Assembly (NCBI GenBank): GCA_021160865.1
Contig: JAGHBS010000126.1
Coordinates: 1-36,511 of the forward strand
Source: Planctomycetota bacterium
GTDB lineage: Bacteria; Planctomycetota; Phycisphaerae; SM23-33
DNA: 36,511 nt
Direction: 5' to 3'
Shown here piece after piece: positions 1 to 8,965 of the stretch (position 1 is its first letter; every line of letters starts with the position of its first letter). Position numbers and translations under genes: made by a program. The notes beneath the pieces are model-generated. The model did no database searches. It saw only the letters and a list, made by a program, of their open reading frames with translations, and was not told where the DNA came from.

Positions 1-264
1 GGTATATTGTGCCTGCAACGTCTCAAGGGCAGCGGCATTGTTTGTGAGTACCTTTTGGAGAAAGTCTAACACAGATTTTCCGGTAAAGATGAATCTTCCC
101 ATGTGGGAAACATCGAATAAACCAGCACTTTTCCTTGTAGTTAGATGTTCCTTGATTATCCCTGCTGGGTAGTTCAGTGGCATTTCCCAGCCAGCGAAGT
201 CAACCATCTTGGCACCGAGTTGAACGTGCTGATCATAAAGGGTGGTTCTGTGCAAATCAGTCAT
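1..264 (-). CDS. gcvT: Aminomethyltransferase GcvT, glycine cleavage T protein (N-terminal part; runs off the window)
   Basis: The first 88 codons of a gene that continues beyond the left edge of the window. The protein begins MTDLHRTTLYDQHVQLGAKM and continues with DFAGWEMPLNYPAGI and GLFDVSHMGR, which are hallmark N-terminal segments of GcvT. GcvT transfers the methylene group from the aminomethyl-H-protein to tetrahydrofolate in the cytoplasmic glycine cleavage system. The ATG at 264 is the expected start. A GGGAGA at about 275-280 is a somewhat distant ribosome binding site, and a good promoter lies at 343-370. The rest of the gene and any gcvH or gcvP neighbours are outside the window. 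The family call is very secure although only about a quarter of the protein is visible. Confidence 0.93.
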   Translation of the reverse strand, partial: MTDLHRTTLYDQHVQLGAKMVDFAGWEMPLNYPAGIIKEHLTTRKSAGLFDVSHMGRFIFTGKSVLDFLQKVLTNNAAALETLQAQYT

Positions 265-613
265 TTGTATAAAATCTCCCGTGGATTGTACTCAAGCGCT
301 CTGCTGCGAATGAACGACGAAGCTTTGCACACGAAAGGCACTATTATAGATTCATCTTGCAAGCAGGCAAGGCTTTTCCACTGGTTCATTCCTTTTTCTA
401 ACATTGCTAATATGTTCAATTCACAACGAGGGCAAGTTATAGAGGTATCTTCTCGGATAGATACAATTAGACGCTTGACAGGACGATTAATGATGCCTAC
501 TATCATTGCTGCTTCAGATAATTTTCATTGATACTGTAAGATTATCGTCGAGTTTGGTTCTTTGAGTTTCTGCAAGTGCAAGGTAGTAGGGTGAAGATGA
601 AGGAAAAAAGATT
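265..613. other. Intergenic region between divergent gcvT and the 614 gene
   Basis: This 349-base stretch holds the gcvT promoter. An 81-codon minus-strand frame (506-261) overlaps the gcvT start by ATGA, but it runs through the promoter, lacks a convincing ribosome binding site and resembles no family I know, so it is not called. Nothing else was recognised here. Confidence 0.5.
343..370 (-). promoter_or_regulatory. Predicted sigma-70-type promoter of gcvT
   Basis: Read on the minus strand, TTGCCT (370-365) is followed after 16 bases by a perfect TATAAT (348-343). Transcription would start near 335 and leave a leader of about 70 nt before the gcvT ATG at 264. I looked for the conserved core of a glycine riboswitch in this leader and did not see it. 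Confidence 0.5.
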
Positions 614-1684
614 ATGAACAAACCTTCCCGCGTAATCGTTATATCGGTTATTATTGCGTTCCAATTTTTAATGACGGAGTCTGTCGAGGCTGCTGTTCCC
701 ACGATAGAGGACCTTGAGAAAATCACCGTTATCGGCCCGTTACCTGCGTCAGTCCGAAAGAAGATGGAGGAGTATATCGGCTACTATGTCAATCGAATGA
801 AATCGGTGAAGAGTTTTAAAGAAGTTATCCAGGCTCGGAAAAGGTTGATTAATGGCTATAACGTTCATAGGTCATCGTACTGGCAAAGTGGGTATGCAGC
901 CATTTGTGCAGACCGCATATGCGCCCTTCTGGATATTCCAGATGCAGCCAGGCAGGTTCAAGCGGCTATAACATTGGCAAATATGCCCCAATACACCATT
1001 CAGCCAGCCATTGAAAAGATGGCGAAGCATTCCAATCCTGCAGTGCGATACTGGGCTGTAAGGGCATATAAAGCCTCCATCAGACGGATGGTCCTTTATG
1101 ATGCCAGGGCAGAAAAAATGTTCCAGACACTCAAATGCCTTGGAATGAATGATTCAGGTTCAATTCTGATGGCCGTATTGCGCTGCCTTACTCCATATCC
1201 TGACATGGATGAAAAAACCATTAGCACCATGAAATCAATTTTTGACGAAATCTGGCTGGCGAGATGTAAAGATGTTTATGCTGGTAAGGTCGATGTAATC
1301 CAGACGTATCACAAGATGGTACGATTTCTTATTCCCTTTAGTGAGGCAGATAAGAAGAGGATTTTGCAGCTTCTCGCCGACGCCCTCGAGGCATCTTCGT
1401 TAGGGCTCATTAATGCGACTAATCGCAAAAGCTTAGCCACGAAACGGCTAATGGAACTACTTATCGCCTTGGAAAATAAGTTAGCAGATATTACCGCAAC
1501 AAATGAGACACCGATTTTGAAGATACTGGATGAAAAAATCTCGCCGATGGAAAAGGCAATCAAGACACGCTTGAAGGTAAACGAATACTGGAAATCCATT
1601 CTTGCCAAGCATGGTATCAAATTGCGTTTTCATGCCTCAAAGAAAAGTACAACAACCAAGCCGACAACCTCGCCAAGTAGATAA
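614..1684 (+). CDS. Secreted hypothetical protein with HEAT-like helical repeats
   Basis: A 356-residue protein with an N-terminal signal peptide: a positively charged start, a hydrophobic core (about residues 8-20) and a likely cleavage near VEA-A at 25-28. The mature part is almost all alpha-helical. Around residues 115-160 there is a HEAT-like pattern (HSNPAVRYWAVRAYKAS) typical of armadillo-type scaffolds. The C-terminal tail is rich in Lys, Thr and Ser. No catalytic motif was seen. The ATG follows an AAGGA ribosome binding site (about 600-605). It lies just upstream of, and in the same direction as, the opp operon, separated by 105 bases. Whether it belongs to the transporter is unknown. 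A role as a periplasmic or envelope protein-binding scaffold is inference only. Confidence 0.7.
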   Translation: MNKPSRVIVISVIIAFQFLMTESVEAAVPTIEDLEKITVIGPLPASVRKKMEEYIGYYVNRMKSVKSFKEVIQARKRLINGYNVHRSSYWQSGYAAICADRICALLDIPDAARQVQAAITLANMPQYTIQPAIEKMAKHSNPAVRYWAVRAYKASIRRMVLYDARAEKMFQTLKCLGMNDSGSILMAVLRCLTPYPDMDEKTISTMKSIFDEIWLARCKDVYAGKVDVIQTYHKMVRFLIPFSEADKKRILQLLADALEASSLGLINATNRKSLATKRLMELLIALENKLADITATNETPILKILDEKISPMEKAIKTRLKVNEYWKSILAKHGIKLRFHASKKSTTTKPTTSPSR

Positions 1685-1789
1685 TAGTAATCGCTATTTT
1701 CGATTTGTCGCCCAGTAGCAGTAAAATGTAATGATGGGTATGACTAAAAGTTTCTCAGATATGAGCATAATATCGATGATACAGGAATT

Positions 1790-3685
1790 ATGAAGTATTT
1801 CTATGTAATAGCCTTATTAATTACCGTTGGCCTTGCCCTGTTGCCGATGACCTACTTACAGGGTGAGGGAGAGGACGAATATATCGGTAAGGTTGTCAAT
1901 TATACTACATACGGCGCAACGGTCAAATCGCTTGATCCTGCCACCTGCGGCGACGTTACCTCTGCCGTTATTCAAGGGAATATTTATGAAGGGTTATATT
2001 GGTATCATTATCTAAAAAGACCGCTGGAGATAGTTCCACAATTAGCGGATGGCATGCCAGAGATTTCCGACGATGGTTTAACATATACAATCAAGATAAA
2101 GCGAGGTGTGAAATACTCACGTAATCCGTGCTTTGGCAAAAATCCCGACGGTACCTATAAGACCAGGACAGTTCGGGCAGCGGATTTTGTCTTGGCATTC
2201 AAGCGGGTTGCTGATTACCACATCAATACCGGCTTAGCGTGGGCGTTTTTGAGCGGGCGGATTGTGGGTCTGGATGAATGGCGCAAGAAATCCAAGTCAT
2301 ATCCTGCTGGTGATTTTTCGCGATATGATTTACCCGTTGAGGGTCTAAGGGCGCTTGACGATTATACTTTTCAGATAAAACTCCGCAAAAAGTTTCCGCA
2401 AATGATGTATGTCCTTGCGATGCACGTTTACGCCCCGATACCACGTGAGGCAGTGGATTATTGGCTCGGCACGGAAGATGATGGTAAGGGTGGCCGACGT
2501 CCTATACCTATAAATAAACGTGTGTGTGAGTTTCGCGATTACAGAATGGTTGTCGGAACCGGTCCTTATATGTTCAAAGAGTTTGTCAGGAAGAACCGAA
2601 TTGTGCTGGTGCGGAATCCAGATTTTCGCAATCAGTATTATCCCACCGAAGGTGCACCGGGCGATAAGGAAAAAGGATTGCTTGCTGATGCGGGCAAGAA
2701 AGTACCGTTCATCGACGTAATAAGATACGATTACGTAGCAGAGTCGTACTCAGCCTGGATGCGGTTTTTGACCAGACAGACGGATAGCTGCGGTATTCCA
2801 AAGGAAGTTTTCAAATCGGTAATCACGCCAGGAAAAAAACTCGGGGAAAAATGGCGAAAGAAGGGGATAAGGTTATACACTTATTCACCGCCGGTGGTTT
2901 ATTGGCTTGTCTTCAATATGGAAGACCCTATTGTCGGGGCGAGTAAAAGTCTCAGACAGGCGCTCTGCTTGGCGTACGATGTGGAAAACCATATCAAGAT
3001 TCTTTATAACGGCAGAGGCAAAAGAGCTACCAATATCCTGCCAAGTTTGTTCAAGGAACATGATCTTGCAGGCCCCGGGCCTTATTATCGCCTCGATCTG
3101 CAAGCCGCCAGGAAAAAACTCGAGCAAGCCAAGAAGGAGTTGGCAAGGCAGGGTAAACTCGTTGACGGCAAGATTCCCCAACTACGGCTCGATTTGCCGG
3201 GCAACGATCGTGCTGCATACCGAATGGGTGAGTTTGCCCAACAGCAGTTCAGGAAACTTGGCATCGATTTGAAGGTAATCGGTAATGATTGGGCTACACT
3301 ACAGGAAAAGGTGAATAATAAGCGATGCCAGATATACACGATGGGCTGGCATGCTGATTACCCTGATCCAGAAAATTTTCTCCAGTTGTTCTATAGCCCA
3401 AATATCGCAAAAGGAACTAACAATGCCAATTATTCTAATCCGGAATACGATAGACTTTATGAGAGGGCACGAGTGCTGCCAGATTGTCCTGAGCGACGAC
3501 AATTATATGTAAAGATGGTAAGAATAATCAGCGAGGATTGCCCGGTACTTCTGTTAAGTGAACCGATTTCTTTCTTTCTAACATATAAATGGATGAAGAA
3601 TATCAAGCCGCACCCTGTCGGGTATGGCTATACGAGGTTCAGACGTATAGATACTGTCCTGCGGAAGAAGATGGGCGGGAGGTGA
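1790..3685 (+). CDS. oppA: Peptide ABC transporter substrate-binding protein (family 5, OppA/DppA-like)
   Basis: A 631-residue extracytoplasmic solute-binding protein of family 5. It binds oligopeptides or similar ligands and delivers them to the permease encoded next door. Diagnostic segments are LDPATCGDVTSAVIQGNIYEGL near the N-terminus, LADGMPEISDDGLTYTIKIKRGVKYS, VVGTGPYMFKEF in the middle, and MGWHADYPDPENFLQLFYSP near the C-terminus. Residues 5-22 form a hydrophobic signal or anchor segment, but there is no lipobox cysteine, so it is either secreted freely or held by an uncleaved anchor. It is the first gene of a tight operon with two permeases and two ATPases; its stop lies 8 bases before the next start. 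The substrate cannot be read from sequence. Dipeptide, oligopeptide and nickel binders share this fold, but no nickel-specific feature was seen. Confidence 0.9.
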   Translation: MKYFYVIALLITVGLALLPMTYLQGEGEDEYIGKVVNYTTYGATVKSLDPATCGDVTSAVIQGNIYEGLYWYHYLKRPLEIVPQLADGMPEISDDGLTYTIKIKRGVKYSRNPCFGKNPDGTYKTRTVRAADFVLAFKRVADYHINTGLAWAFLSGRIVGLDEWRKKSKSYPAGDFSRYDLPVEGLRALDDYTFQIKLRKKFPQMMYVLAMHVYAPIPREAVDYWLGTEDDGKGGRRPIPINKRVCEFRDYRMVVGTGPYMFKEFVRKNRIVLVRNPDFRNQYYPTEGAPGDKEKGLLADAGKKVPFIDVIRYDYVAESYSAWMRFLTRQTDSCGIPKEVFKSVITPGKKLGEKWRKKGIRLYTYSPPVVYWLVFNMEDPIVGASKSLRQALCLAYDVENHIKILYNGRGKRATNILPSLFKEHDLAGPGPYYRLDLQAARKKLEQAKKELARQGKLVDGKIPQLRLDLPGNDRAAYRMGEFAQQQFRKLGIDLKVIGNDWATLQEKVNNKRCQIYTMGWHADYPDPENFLQLFYSPNIAKGTNNANYSNPEYDRLYERARVLPDCPERRQLYVKMVRIISEDCPVLLLSEPISFFLTYKWMKNIKPHPVGYGYTRFRRIDTVLRKKMGGR

Positions 3686-3693
3686 GCGAGTAA

Positions 3694-4650
3694 GTGGCTG
3701 CTTTTGTCATCAGACGTATTATCCAGTCGATATTCACGATCTTCGGCGTGATGCTTTTGACGTTTGTGTTGTTTAGGTTAGTGGCTGGAGATGTATCGGC
3801 ACAGTACGTCAATCCCCACCTTGGTAGAGAAGCAAGAATCACCTGGCTCGAAAGGCACGGACTTAACAAGCCGCTCATAGTCAATTCAAAGTATCCGTTC
3901 TGGAAGAAGAAGTTCTGGGACACGCAATTTTTCAATCACTTCGTCGATTCGATAACCTTCCGTGTACGAAGTTATCAGACTAATGAATTGCTTACTGATA
4001 TCATCCTCAAGCGGGGGAAATACAGTTTAGCATTGACAGTGCCAATAATGGCGATTGGCTGGCTTCTGGCGATGGTGATTTCGTCAATAGTGGCGTACTA
4101 TCGTGACAGCTGGATTGATCGCGTGGGGGTGTTTTTATCGGTGCTGGGGATGTGCATTCCGTACCTTGCATACATGATTATTGGTCAGTGGTTCATGTTC
4201 CAGGTTGCTCCTACTTCAGCATGGGGATTGGGGCATCGCTACAACATTTATGTACCTATAATGATTGCTGTCATAGCGGGGCTTGGTAGTTCTGTGAGGT
4301 TTTATCGAACCATTATTCTCGATGAGACCAACCGTGATTACGTCCGCACCGCTCTGGCTAAGGGGGTTCCTCTGACGGGTGTAATGTTCAAGCATATATT
4401 GAAAAACTGTATGCTTCCTATTTTGACATCCCTGGTGGTATATATTCCGTTTCTCATTATGGGAAGTTTGCTGCTTGAGCAGTTTTTTGGGATACCGGGC
4501 TTGGGGGACTTGATGTTGAGCAGCATAAATGCTCGCGATGTTCCCATCGTAAGTGGTTTGACGTTCCTTGTAGCAGTTTTGTACACCGGGGCACTGTTAC
4601 TTACGGACATACTTTACGCTGTTTTCGATCCACGCATTAGGTTGCGTTGA
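3694..4650 (+). CDS. oppB: Peptide ABC transporter permease (OppB/DppB family)
   Basis: A 318-residue integral inner-membrane permease of the binding-protein-dependent type. It has an N-terminal membrane helix (about residues 10-30), a long periplasmic loop, and a block of helices from about residue 110 to the end. The cytoplasmic EAA loop that docks onto the ATPase is visible as RTALAKGVPLTGVMFKHILK followed by NCMLPILT. The C-terminus (LLTDILYAVFDPRIRL) is typical of the family. The start is a GTG preceded by a strong GGGAGGTGA (3677-3685), which also contains the oppA stop codon. It forms the transmembrane channel together with the following oppC product. Confidence 0.92.
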   Translation: MAAFVIRRIIQSIFTIFGVMLLTFVLFRLVAGDVSAQYVNPHLGREARITWLERHGLNKPLIVNSKYPFWKKKFWDTQFFNHFVDSITFRVRSYQTNELLTDIILKRGKYSLALTVPIMAIGWLLAMVISSIVAYYRDSWIDRVGVFLSVLGMCIPYLAYMIIGQWFMFQVAPTSAWGLGHRYNIYVPIMIAVIAGLGSSVRFYRTIILDETNRDYVRTALAKGVPLTGVMFKHILKNCMLPILTSLVVYIPFLIMGSLLLEQFFGIPGLGDLMLSSINARDVPIVSGLTFLVAVLYTGALLLTDILYAVFDPRIRLR

Positions 4651-4662
4651 GGGATAAGATAG

Positions 4663-5616
4663 GTGGAAGAAGTTTCTGAAGAAATCGTTGAAGAACAGCT
4701 CAAAGGCAAGACACCTAAGGTCGGCAGGAGTCTCTGGGCTGATGCCTATCATCGCCTCAAGCGGGATAAGGTGGCTGTGGTTTGCTTTGCCGTGATTGTC
4801 CTTTATGTAATCATTGCTATCATCTCTTCGTTTCTCTTTCCCAACTGGGCTGAAAATTATGATTATGAGCATGCTAATCTTCCGCCGTCCTGGGAACATC
4901 CGTTGGGTACTGATGATTTTGGTCGGAGCGTTCTTCAGGAAACAATGCTCGGTGCGCGGACATCGCTAACGGTGGGTGTGATGGCTAATATTATATCGGT
5001 TCCTTTGGGGATGTTGCTCGGTGCAATTGCAGGGTATTATGGTCGGTTCATCGACGATTTTATCGTCTGGCTTTATACTACCTTGGCAAGTGTGCCTGGG
5101 ATAATTCGACTTATTGCGATAAAGTTTGCATTTCAAGATGTGGTACTCTTTGCCAACACGCCTTTTGAGATGGACTTGGGCGGTGGAATGAGCGGGATTT
5201 ACATCGCCTTGGGCGTAATGAGCTGGGTTGGGACGTGTCGATTAGTACGGGCTGAGGTAATGAAGATACGTGAGCTGGATTATGTCTTGGCAGCTCAGGC
5301 TATTGGGACGCGTCGGATAGTTATACTCTTCCGCCACATCATGCCGAATCTATTGCACATCGGAATAATTCAATTTTCGCTGGGGATGGTCGGAGCGATA
5401 ACGGCTGAGGTAATCTTGAGTTATTTAGGTCTTGGTGTCGGAACAGGGGTTCCCAGCTGGGGCGTGATGATCTCTGCTGCAAGAATGGATTTGGTGGTGG
5501 GCAGATGGTGGGAATTGTCATCGGCAGTGGGAGCAATGTTCATCATCATCCTGGCGTTGAATATCTTCGGCGATCGGCTTCGCGACGCCCTTGATCCGAG
5601 GTTGAGAACTGCATGA
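4663..5616 (+). CDS. oppC: Peptide ABC transporter permease (OppC/DppC family)
   Basis: A 317-residue permease partner of OppB. The N-terminal cytoplasmic segment (SLWADAYHRLKRDKVAVVC) and first helix fit the OppC_N domain. They are followed by the conserved HPLGTDDFGRSVLQETMLGA and by the EAA loop (DYVLAAQAIGTRRIVILFRH, then IMPNLL). The C-terminus, ALNIFGDRLRDALDPRLR, is classic for the family. GTG is the best-placed start, 12 bases after the oppB stop. The stop codon overlaps the oppD start as ATGA, which suggests translational coupling. Confidence 0.92.
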   Translation: MEEVSEEIVEEQLKGKTPKVGRSLWADAYHRLKRDKVAVVCFAVIVLYVIIAIISSFLFPNWAENYDYEHANLPPSWEHPLGTDDFGRSVLQETMLGARTSLTVGVMANIISVPLGMLLGAIAGYYGRFIDDFIVWLYTTLASVPGIIRLIAIKFAFQDVVLFANTPFEMDLGGGMSGIYIALGVMSWVGTCRLVRAEVMKIRELDYVLAAQAIGTRRIVILFRHIMPNLLHIGIIQFSLGMVGAITAEVILSYLGLGVGTGVPSWGVMISAARMDLVVGRWWELSSAVGAMFIIILALNIFGDRLRDALDPRLRTA

Positions 5617-6656
5617 GTGAAAATGGGACAATTTTGAACGTTCGAAACTTACGAACACATTTTTTCACCGCACAGGGGCTCGTAAGGGCTGTTGATGGGG
5701 TGAGTTTTGCTATCGGCAAGAAACAGACCTTCGCATTGGTAGGTGAAAGCGGCTGTGGGAAATCGGTAACCGCTTTAAGCATAATGAGGCTCGTTCCTGA
5801 TCCGCCCGGAAAAATCGTTGGTGGAGAGGTACTGCTGGAAGGACAACCCTTGACCCGACTTACCGAACGGCAAATGCGTGAAATTCGAGGCGGGCGAATT
5901 GCTATGGTCTTCCAGGAGCCGATGACGTCGCTCAATCCCGTATTTACCATTGGCAATCAGATACTTGAAGCCATTTATCTACATCAGAAATTATCTCGTC
6001 GTGAAGCGCGTGAACTTGCGATAGGGATGCTCAGGCAGGTTGGCATTCCGTCCCCTGCGCAGCGGCTTAAAGAATATCCACATCAACTTTCTGGCGGGAT
6101 GAGGCAGCGAGTTATGCTCGCTATGGCGTTATCGTGCAATCCGGAACTTCTTATCGCCGATGAGCCGACCACCGCGCTTGACGTGACGATTCAAGCGCAG
6201 ATTCTCGACCTGCTCAATCGCATCAAAGCTGAGCGGGCGTTGAGTGTGCTTCTTATCACGCACGATCTTGCCGTGGTAGCTGAGACTGCCGATGTTGTTG
6301 GTGTGATGTACGCCTCGAAAATCGTTGAAATCAGCGATGTAGAGACAATTTTTACAAGCCCGCTGCATCCATACATGCAAGGTTTATTGCGTTCAATTCC
6401 CCGACTTGGTGCCAGGAAAGAGCGGCTCGAGACCATCCCGGGCAATGTCCCGAACCCACTGGATTTTCCATCGGGATGTAAGTTTCATCCTCGTTGCCCG
6501 ATAGGTAAAGATTTAGAGGTATGCAGGAGGGAAGAGCCGGAGTTGCGCGAAGTTGCACCTATGCACTGGGTTGCTTGCTGGAAATGTCCTGGTTATGAAG
6601 ATGCCAAGCCGACCAATCCGTCTGATAAGCCGATTCCGTATAGAAGGACTGAATGA
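5613..6656 (+). CDS. oppD: Peptide ABC transporter ATP-binding protein (OppD/DppD family)
   Basis: A 347-residue cytoplasmic ATPase that powers peptide import with the oppF product. It has Walker A GESGCGKS (residues 44-51), Q-loop QEPMTSLNP, signature LSGGMRQRV, Walker B LLIADEPTTALD and switch histidine ITHD. The C-terminal oligopeptide-type extension carries the cysteine-rich CKFHPRCP motif found in OppD and DppD. It overlaps oppC by four bases at its start and oppF by four at its end. All catalytic motifs are intact. Confidence 0.95.
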   Translation: MSENGTILNVRNLRTHFFTAQGLVRAVDGVSFAIGKKQTFALVGESGCGKSVTALSIMRLVPDPPGKIVGGEVLLEGQPLTRLTERQMREIRGGRIAMVFQEPMTSLNPVFTIGNQILEAIYLHQKLSRREARELAIGMLRQVGIPSPAQRLKEYPHQLSGGMRQRVMLAMALSCNPELLIADEPTTALDVTIQAQILDLLNRIKAERALSVLLITHDLAVVAETADVVGVMYASKIVEISDVETIFTSPLHPYMQGLLRSIPRLGARKERLETIPGNVPNPLDFPSGCKFHPRCPIGKDLEVCRREEPELREVAPMHWVACWKCPGYEDAKPTNPSDKPIPYRRTE

Positions 6657-7717
6657 TGATTGAGCAGGCGCGGGATGATTTGTTGGTCAAGGTTGAAGGT
6701 CTTCGAACGTGGTTTCCCGTTCGGGGCTGTCTTTTCAGAAAGCGTTATGTACGTGCGGTCGATGGTGTATCGTTGAGTATCCCACGCGGGAAGACCCTGG
6801 CAGTTGTCGGTGAGAGCGGTTCGGGCAAGACAACGCTCGGAAGGACAATTCTCGGACTTATTCAGCCTGTTGATGGTAAGGTCTTCTTTGACGGGATAGA
6901 TATATTTTCCTTATCGCGGCGACAGATGCGACGGCTCCGTAGGCGAATGCAGATTATCTTCCAGGACCCTGTAAGTAGTCTCAATCCGCGTATGATTGTC
7001 GGCAGCATCATCGCTGAGCCGCTGAAAGTGCATCATATTTGCAGCACACGCCGGGAGCGAAACAAGAGAGTGGCTGAATTGCTGCTGCGCGTCGGGCTTG
7101 AACCATCTCACGCTGCAAGGTATCCACACGAGTTTTCAGGTGGTCAGCGCCAGCGAATTGGTATTGCCCGTGCTTTGGCATCCGAGCCTGATTTTATCGT
7201 CTGCGATGAGCCAGTAAGCGCTCTGGATGTGTCAATCCAGGCTCAGATTTTGAATCTTCTAAAGGACCTACAGAATGAGTACAATCTTACATATGTCTTG
7301 ATTGCACACAATCTTGCGGTAGTCGAGCATTTTGCCGATATCGTTGCGGTGATGTATCTCGGTAAGATTGTGGAATTGGCTGATCGTGATGAATTGTACA
7401 GCAATCCCGTCCATCCTTATACGGCTTCGCTTTTGTCAGCCGTTCCTCGCCCCGAGCCTAATCGCAAGAGAACTCATGTAGTATTGACCGGTGAGATGCC
7501 TTCGCCGATAAATCCTCCCCCAGGCTGTGCATTTCATCCGCGATGTCCTCTGACCCGTCGGATAGCTGCTGGATTATCTGCTGATGAAACTACAGAAGTT
7601 ATCAGTCAGGGCGAGCGCATCAAAGTAATGAAAAGATGTGTCGAAGTATCCCCCTTGCTTGAACCAATGGTTGATAATCCACATCATTATCACGCTTGTC
7701 ATTTTAAGAAAGCATGA
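6653..7717 (+). CDS. oppF: Peptide ABC transporter ATP-binding protein (OppF/DppF family)
   Basis: A 354-residue ATPase, second of the pair. Walker A GESGSGKTT (residues 53-61), Q-loop FQDPVSSLNPRM, signature FSGGQRQRI, Walker B FIVCDEPVSALD, switch region IAHNLAVVEH and a C-terminal CAFHPRCP motif are all present. Two ATGs (6653 and 6656) precede the coding sequence, and an AAGGA at 6643-6647 fits the second slightly better, so the first residue is uncertain. It is the last gene of the opp operon and converges on the DUF2520 gene 15 bases away. No obvious terminator hairpin separates them. Confidence 0.94.
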   Translation: MMIEQARDDLLVKVEGLRTWFPVRGCLFRKRYVRAVDGVSLSIPRGKTLAVVGESGSGKTTLGRTILGLIQPVDGKVFFDGIDIFSLSRRQMRRLRRRMQIIFQDPVSSLNPRMIVGSIIAEPLKVHHICSTRRERNKRVAELLLRVGLEPSHAARYPHEFSGGQRQRIGIARALASEPDFIVCDEPVSALDVSIQAQILNLLKDLQNEYNLTYVLIAHNLAVVEHFADIVAVMYLGKIVELADRDELYSNPVHPYTASLLSAVPRPEPNRKRTHVVLTGEMPSPINPPPGCAFHPRCPLTRRIAAGLSADETTEVISQGERIKVMKRCVEVSPLLEPMVDNPHHYHACHFKKA

Positions 7718-7732
7718 TTAACGGAGGGTATA

Positions 7733-8623
7733 TCATTGATTGACGGAAAGGAGTTTTCGTAAAGACTCTGCCTTCTCTTCGTCAATAGTGCCTTTTTCTA
7801 ATGCGACTTTAACTGTCCACTTCCCCAGCGTGCTATATATATCAGCGAGGTCTTTATCAGCAGCTAATACTTCTTTGAACTGCTTGGCGATGAGTTTTTC
7901 ATCCCCTCGGGCGATTGGCCCGGTTAGCGCCTTGGCCGGGCCGTTCGCGAAGATGTTTTCCAATGTCGCACGGACCAGCGGTTCAAGGGCTGAGAGTGCG
8001 TCGGATGGATTGATCCCCGCTTTTTGGGCAGTAGTGATGGCGGCATCGAGAAGGGCGGTGAAGTAATTGCACGCCATTACTGCCGAAGCGTGGTAGAGCA
8101 GTTTTCCTTCGGGATTGTTGATTCTTACTGGTTTGGCACCGATGGCCGAGGAGAATTTCTCGAGTACTTTCACAGCCACGTCGTCGCCTTCACAGAAGCA
8201 ATATGCTCCGGGCAGCCTTTCAAGCCCGGCTTCGACATTGGGAAAGGTCTGAAGCGGGTGCATCGAACCGATGTGTACATGACAAAGTTCCCTCGCCGAC
8301 GAGAGTATTTCCGACGAAAGGGCACCTGAACAATGGGCTACCACCGCACCGGCTGAAAATCGCTTCTGCTGGGCCAATTGTTGACAGACTGATTCGATTG
8401 CGTCATCGCTTACCGTTAGGAAAACTAACGTTCCAAGCGGTGTGATTTCCTCCAGGCTTCCCGTGGCGATGGGTTGATTGATAGCATCGGCAGCGGCTTT
8501 TGCCTTTTTAGGGTCTCTGGCAGCAATCCCTCCAATACGATAACCTGCCTTATCAGCCAATATCGCCAATGTCTTACCAACCACCCCTGGACCGACAATC
8601 ACTATTACAGGTTTATCTTCCAT
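7733..8623 (-). CDS. Rossmann-like DUF2520 oxidoreductase-type protein
   Basis: A 296-residue protein with an N-terminal dinucleotide-binding fold. It starts VIVIVGPGVVGKTLAILADK, a variant of the GxGxxG loop. Next come AARDPKKA at the end of beta-2, the family-specific SMHPLQTF (about residues 120-127), and a helical C-terminal DUF2520 domain with HASAVMACNY and LTGPIARGD. The family is related to NADP-dependent dehydrogenases of the ketopantoate reductase and 6-phosphogluconate dehydrogenase type, but its substrate is not established to my knowledge. It is transcribed divergently from panB, and the two starts are 342 bases apart. A GGAGCGAG lies just before the ATG. A role near pantothenate synthesis is inference from this placement. 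Confidence 0.88.
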   Translation of the reverse strand: MEDKPVIVIVGPGVVGKTLAILADKAGYRIGGIAARDPKKAKAAADAINQPIATGSLEEITPLGTLVFLTVSDDAIESVCQQLAQQKRFSAGAVVAHCSGALSSEILSSARELCHVHIGSMHPLQTFPNVEAGLERLPGAYCFCEGDDVAVKVLEKFSSAIGAKPVRINNPEGKLLYHASAVMACNYFTALLDAAITTAQKAGINPSDALSALEPLVRATLENIFANGPAKALTGPIARGDEKLIAKQFKEVLAADKDLADIYSTLGKWTVKVALEKGTIDEEKAESLRKLLSVNQ

Positions 8624-8965
8624 AACTCGCTCCAGAAGAATCTTGACGAATGAAGAATATCAGCCTACAGGCTCAATTCCAAGCTGTCAATTTTGACGGG
8701 TTCGCTATTGCAAGTTAATACATGCTTATCAGGCGATGGAATAAAGTCCTGTGTAATAATAGTAAAAATCCTCGAAAATATCCTTCTCAGCAGCAATTTG
8801 CTTATTTGCTCCGTTGATCTCGAGCGATAAAATCAAAATATCGCTGTATTCAATAACTCCATAATGATTGGGTTGCCTCATCCGACTGGCATTGATAGTA
8901 TTGTAAACGAACGCAATTTTCTTCGTTGGATATGTATCTATCAGAAAGATAACGGGAGCAAAAAG
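8624..8965. other. Divergent control region between the DUF2520 gene and panB
   Basis: This 342-base gene-free stretch holds two small inverted repeats. GTCAA-TT-TTGAC lies at 8686-8697 and overlaps a possible -35 element. AGCGATA and TATCGCT lie at 8823-8829 and 8839-8845 and are separated by nine bases. No open frame here looks real; an upstream in-frame extension of panB to 8864 is possible but lacks family similarity. Confidence 0.4.
8693..8721 (+). promoter_or_regulatory. Possible promoter for panB
   Basis: TTGACG (8693-8698) is followed after 17 bases by TAATAC (8716-8721). The -35 match is good and the -10 match is weak. The -35 lies inside the short palindrome GTCAATTTTGAC, which could be an operator. 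The resulting leader would be about 235 nt. Confidence 0.3.

Noticed and set aside
261..506. 81-codon minus-strand frame overlapping the gcvT start by ATGA, with a CPRC motif
   Set aside because: It spans the predicted gcvT promoter, lacks a ribosome binding site and resembles no family; the ATGA overlap is probably chance.
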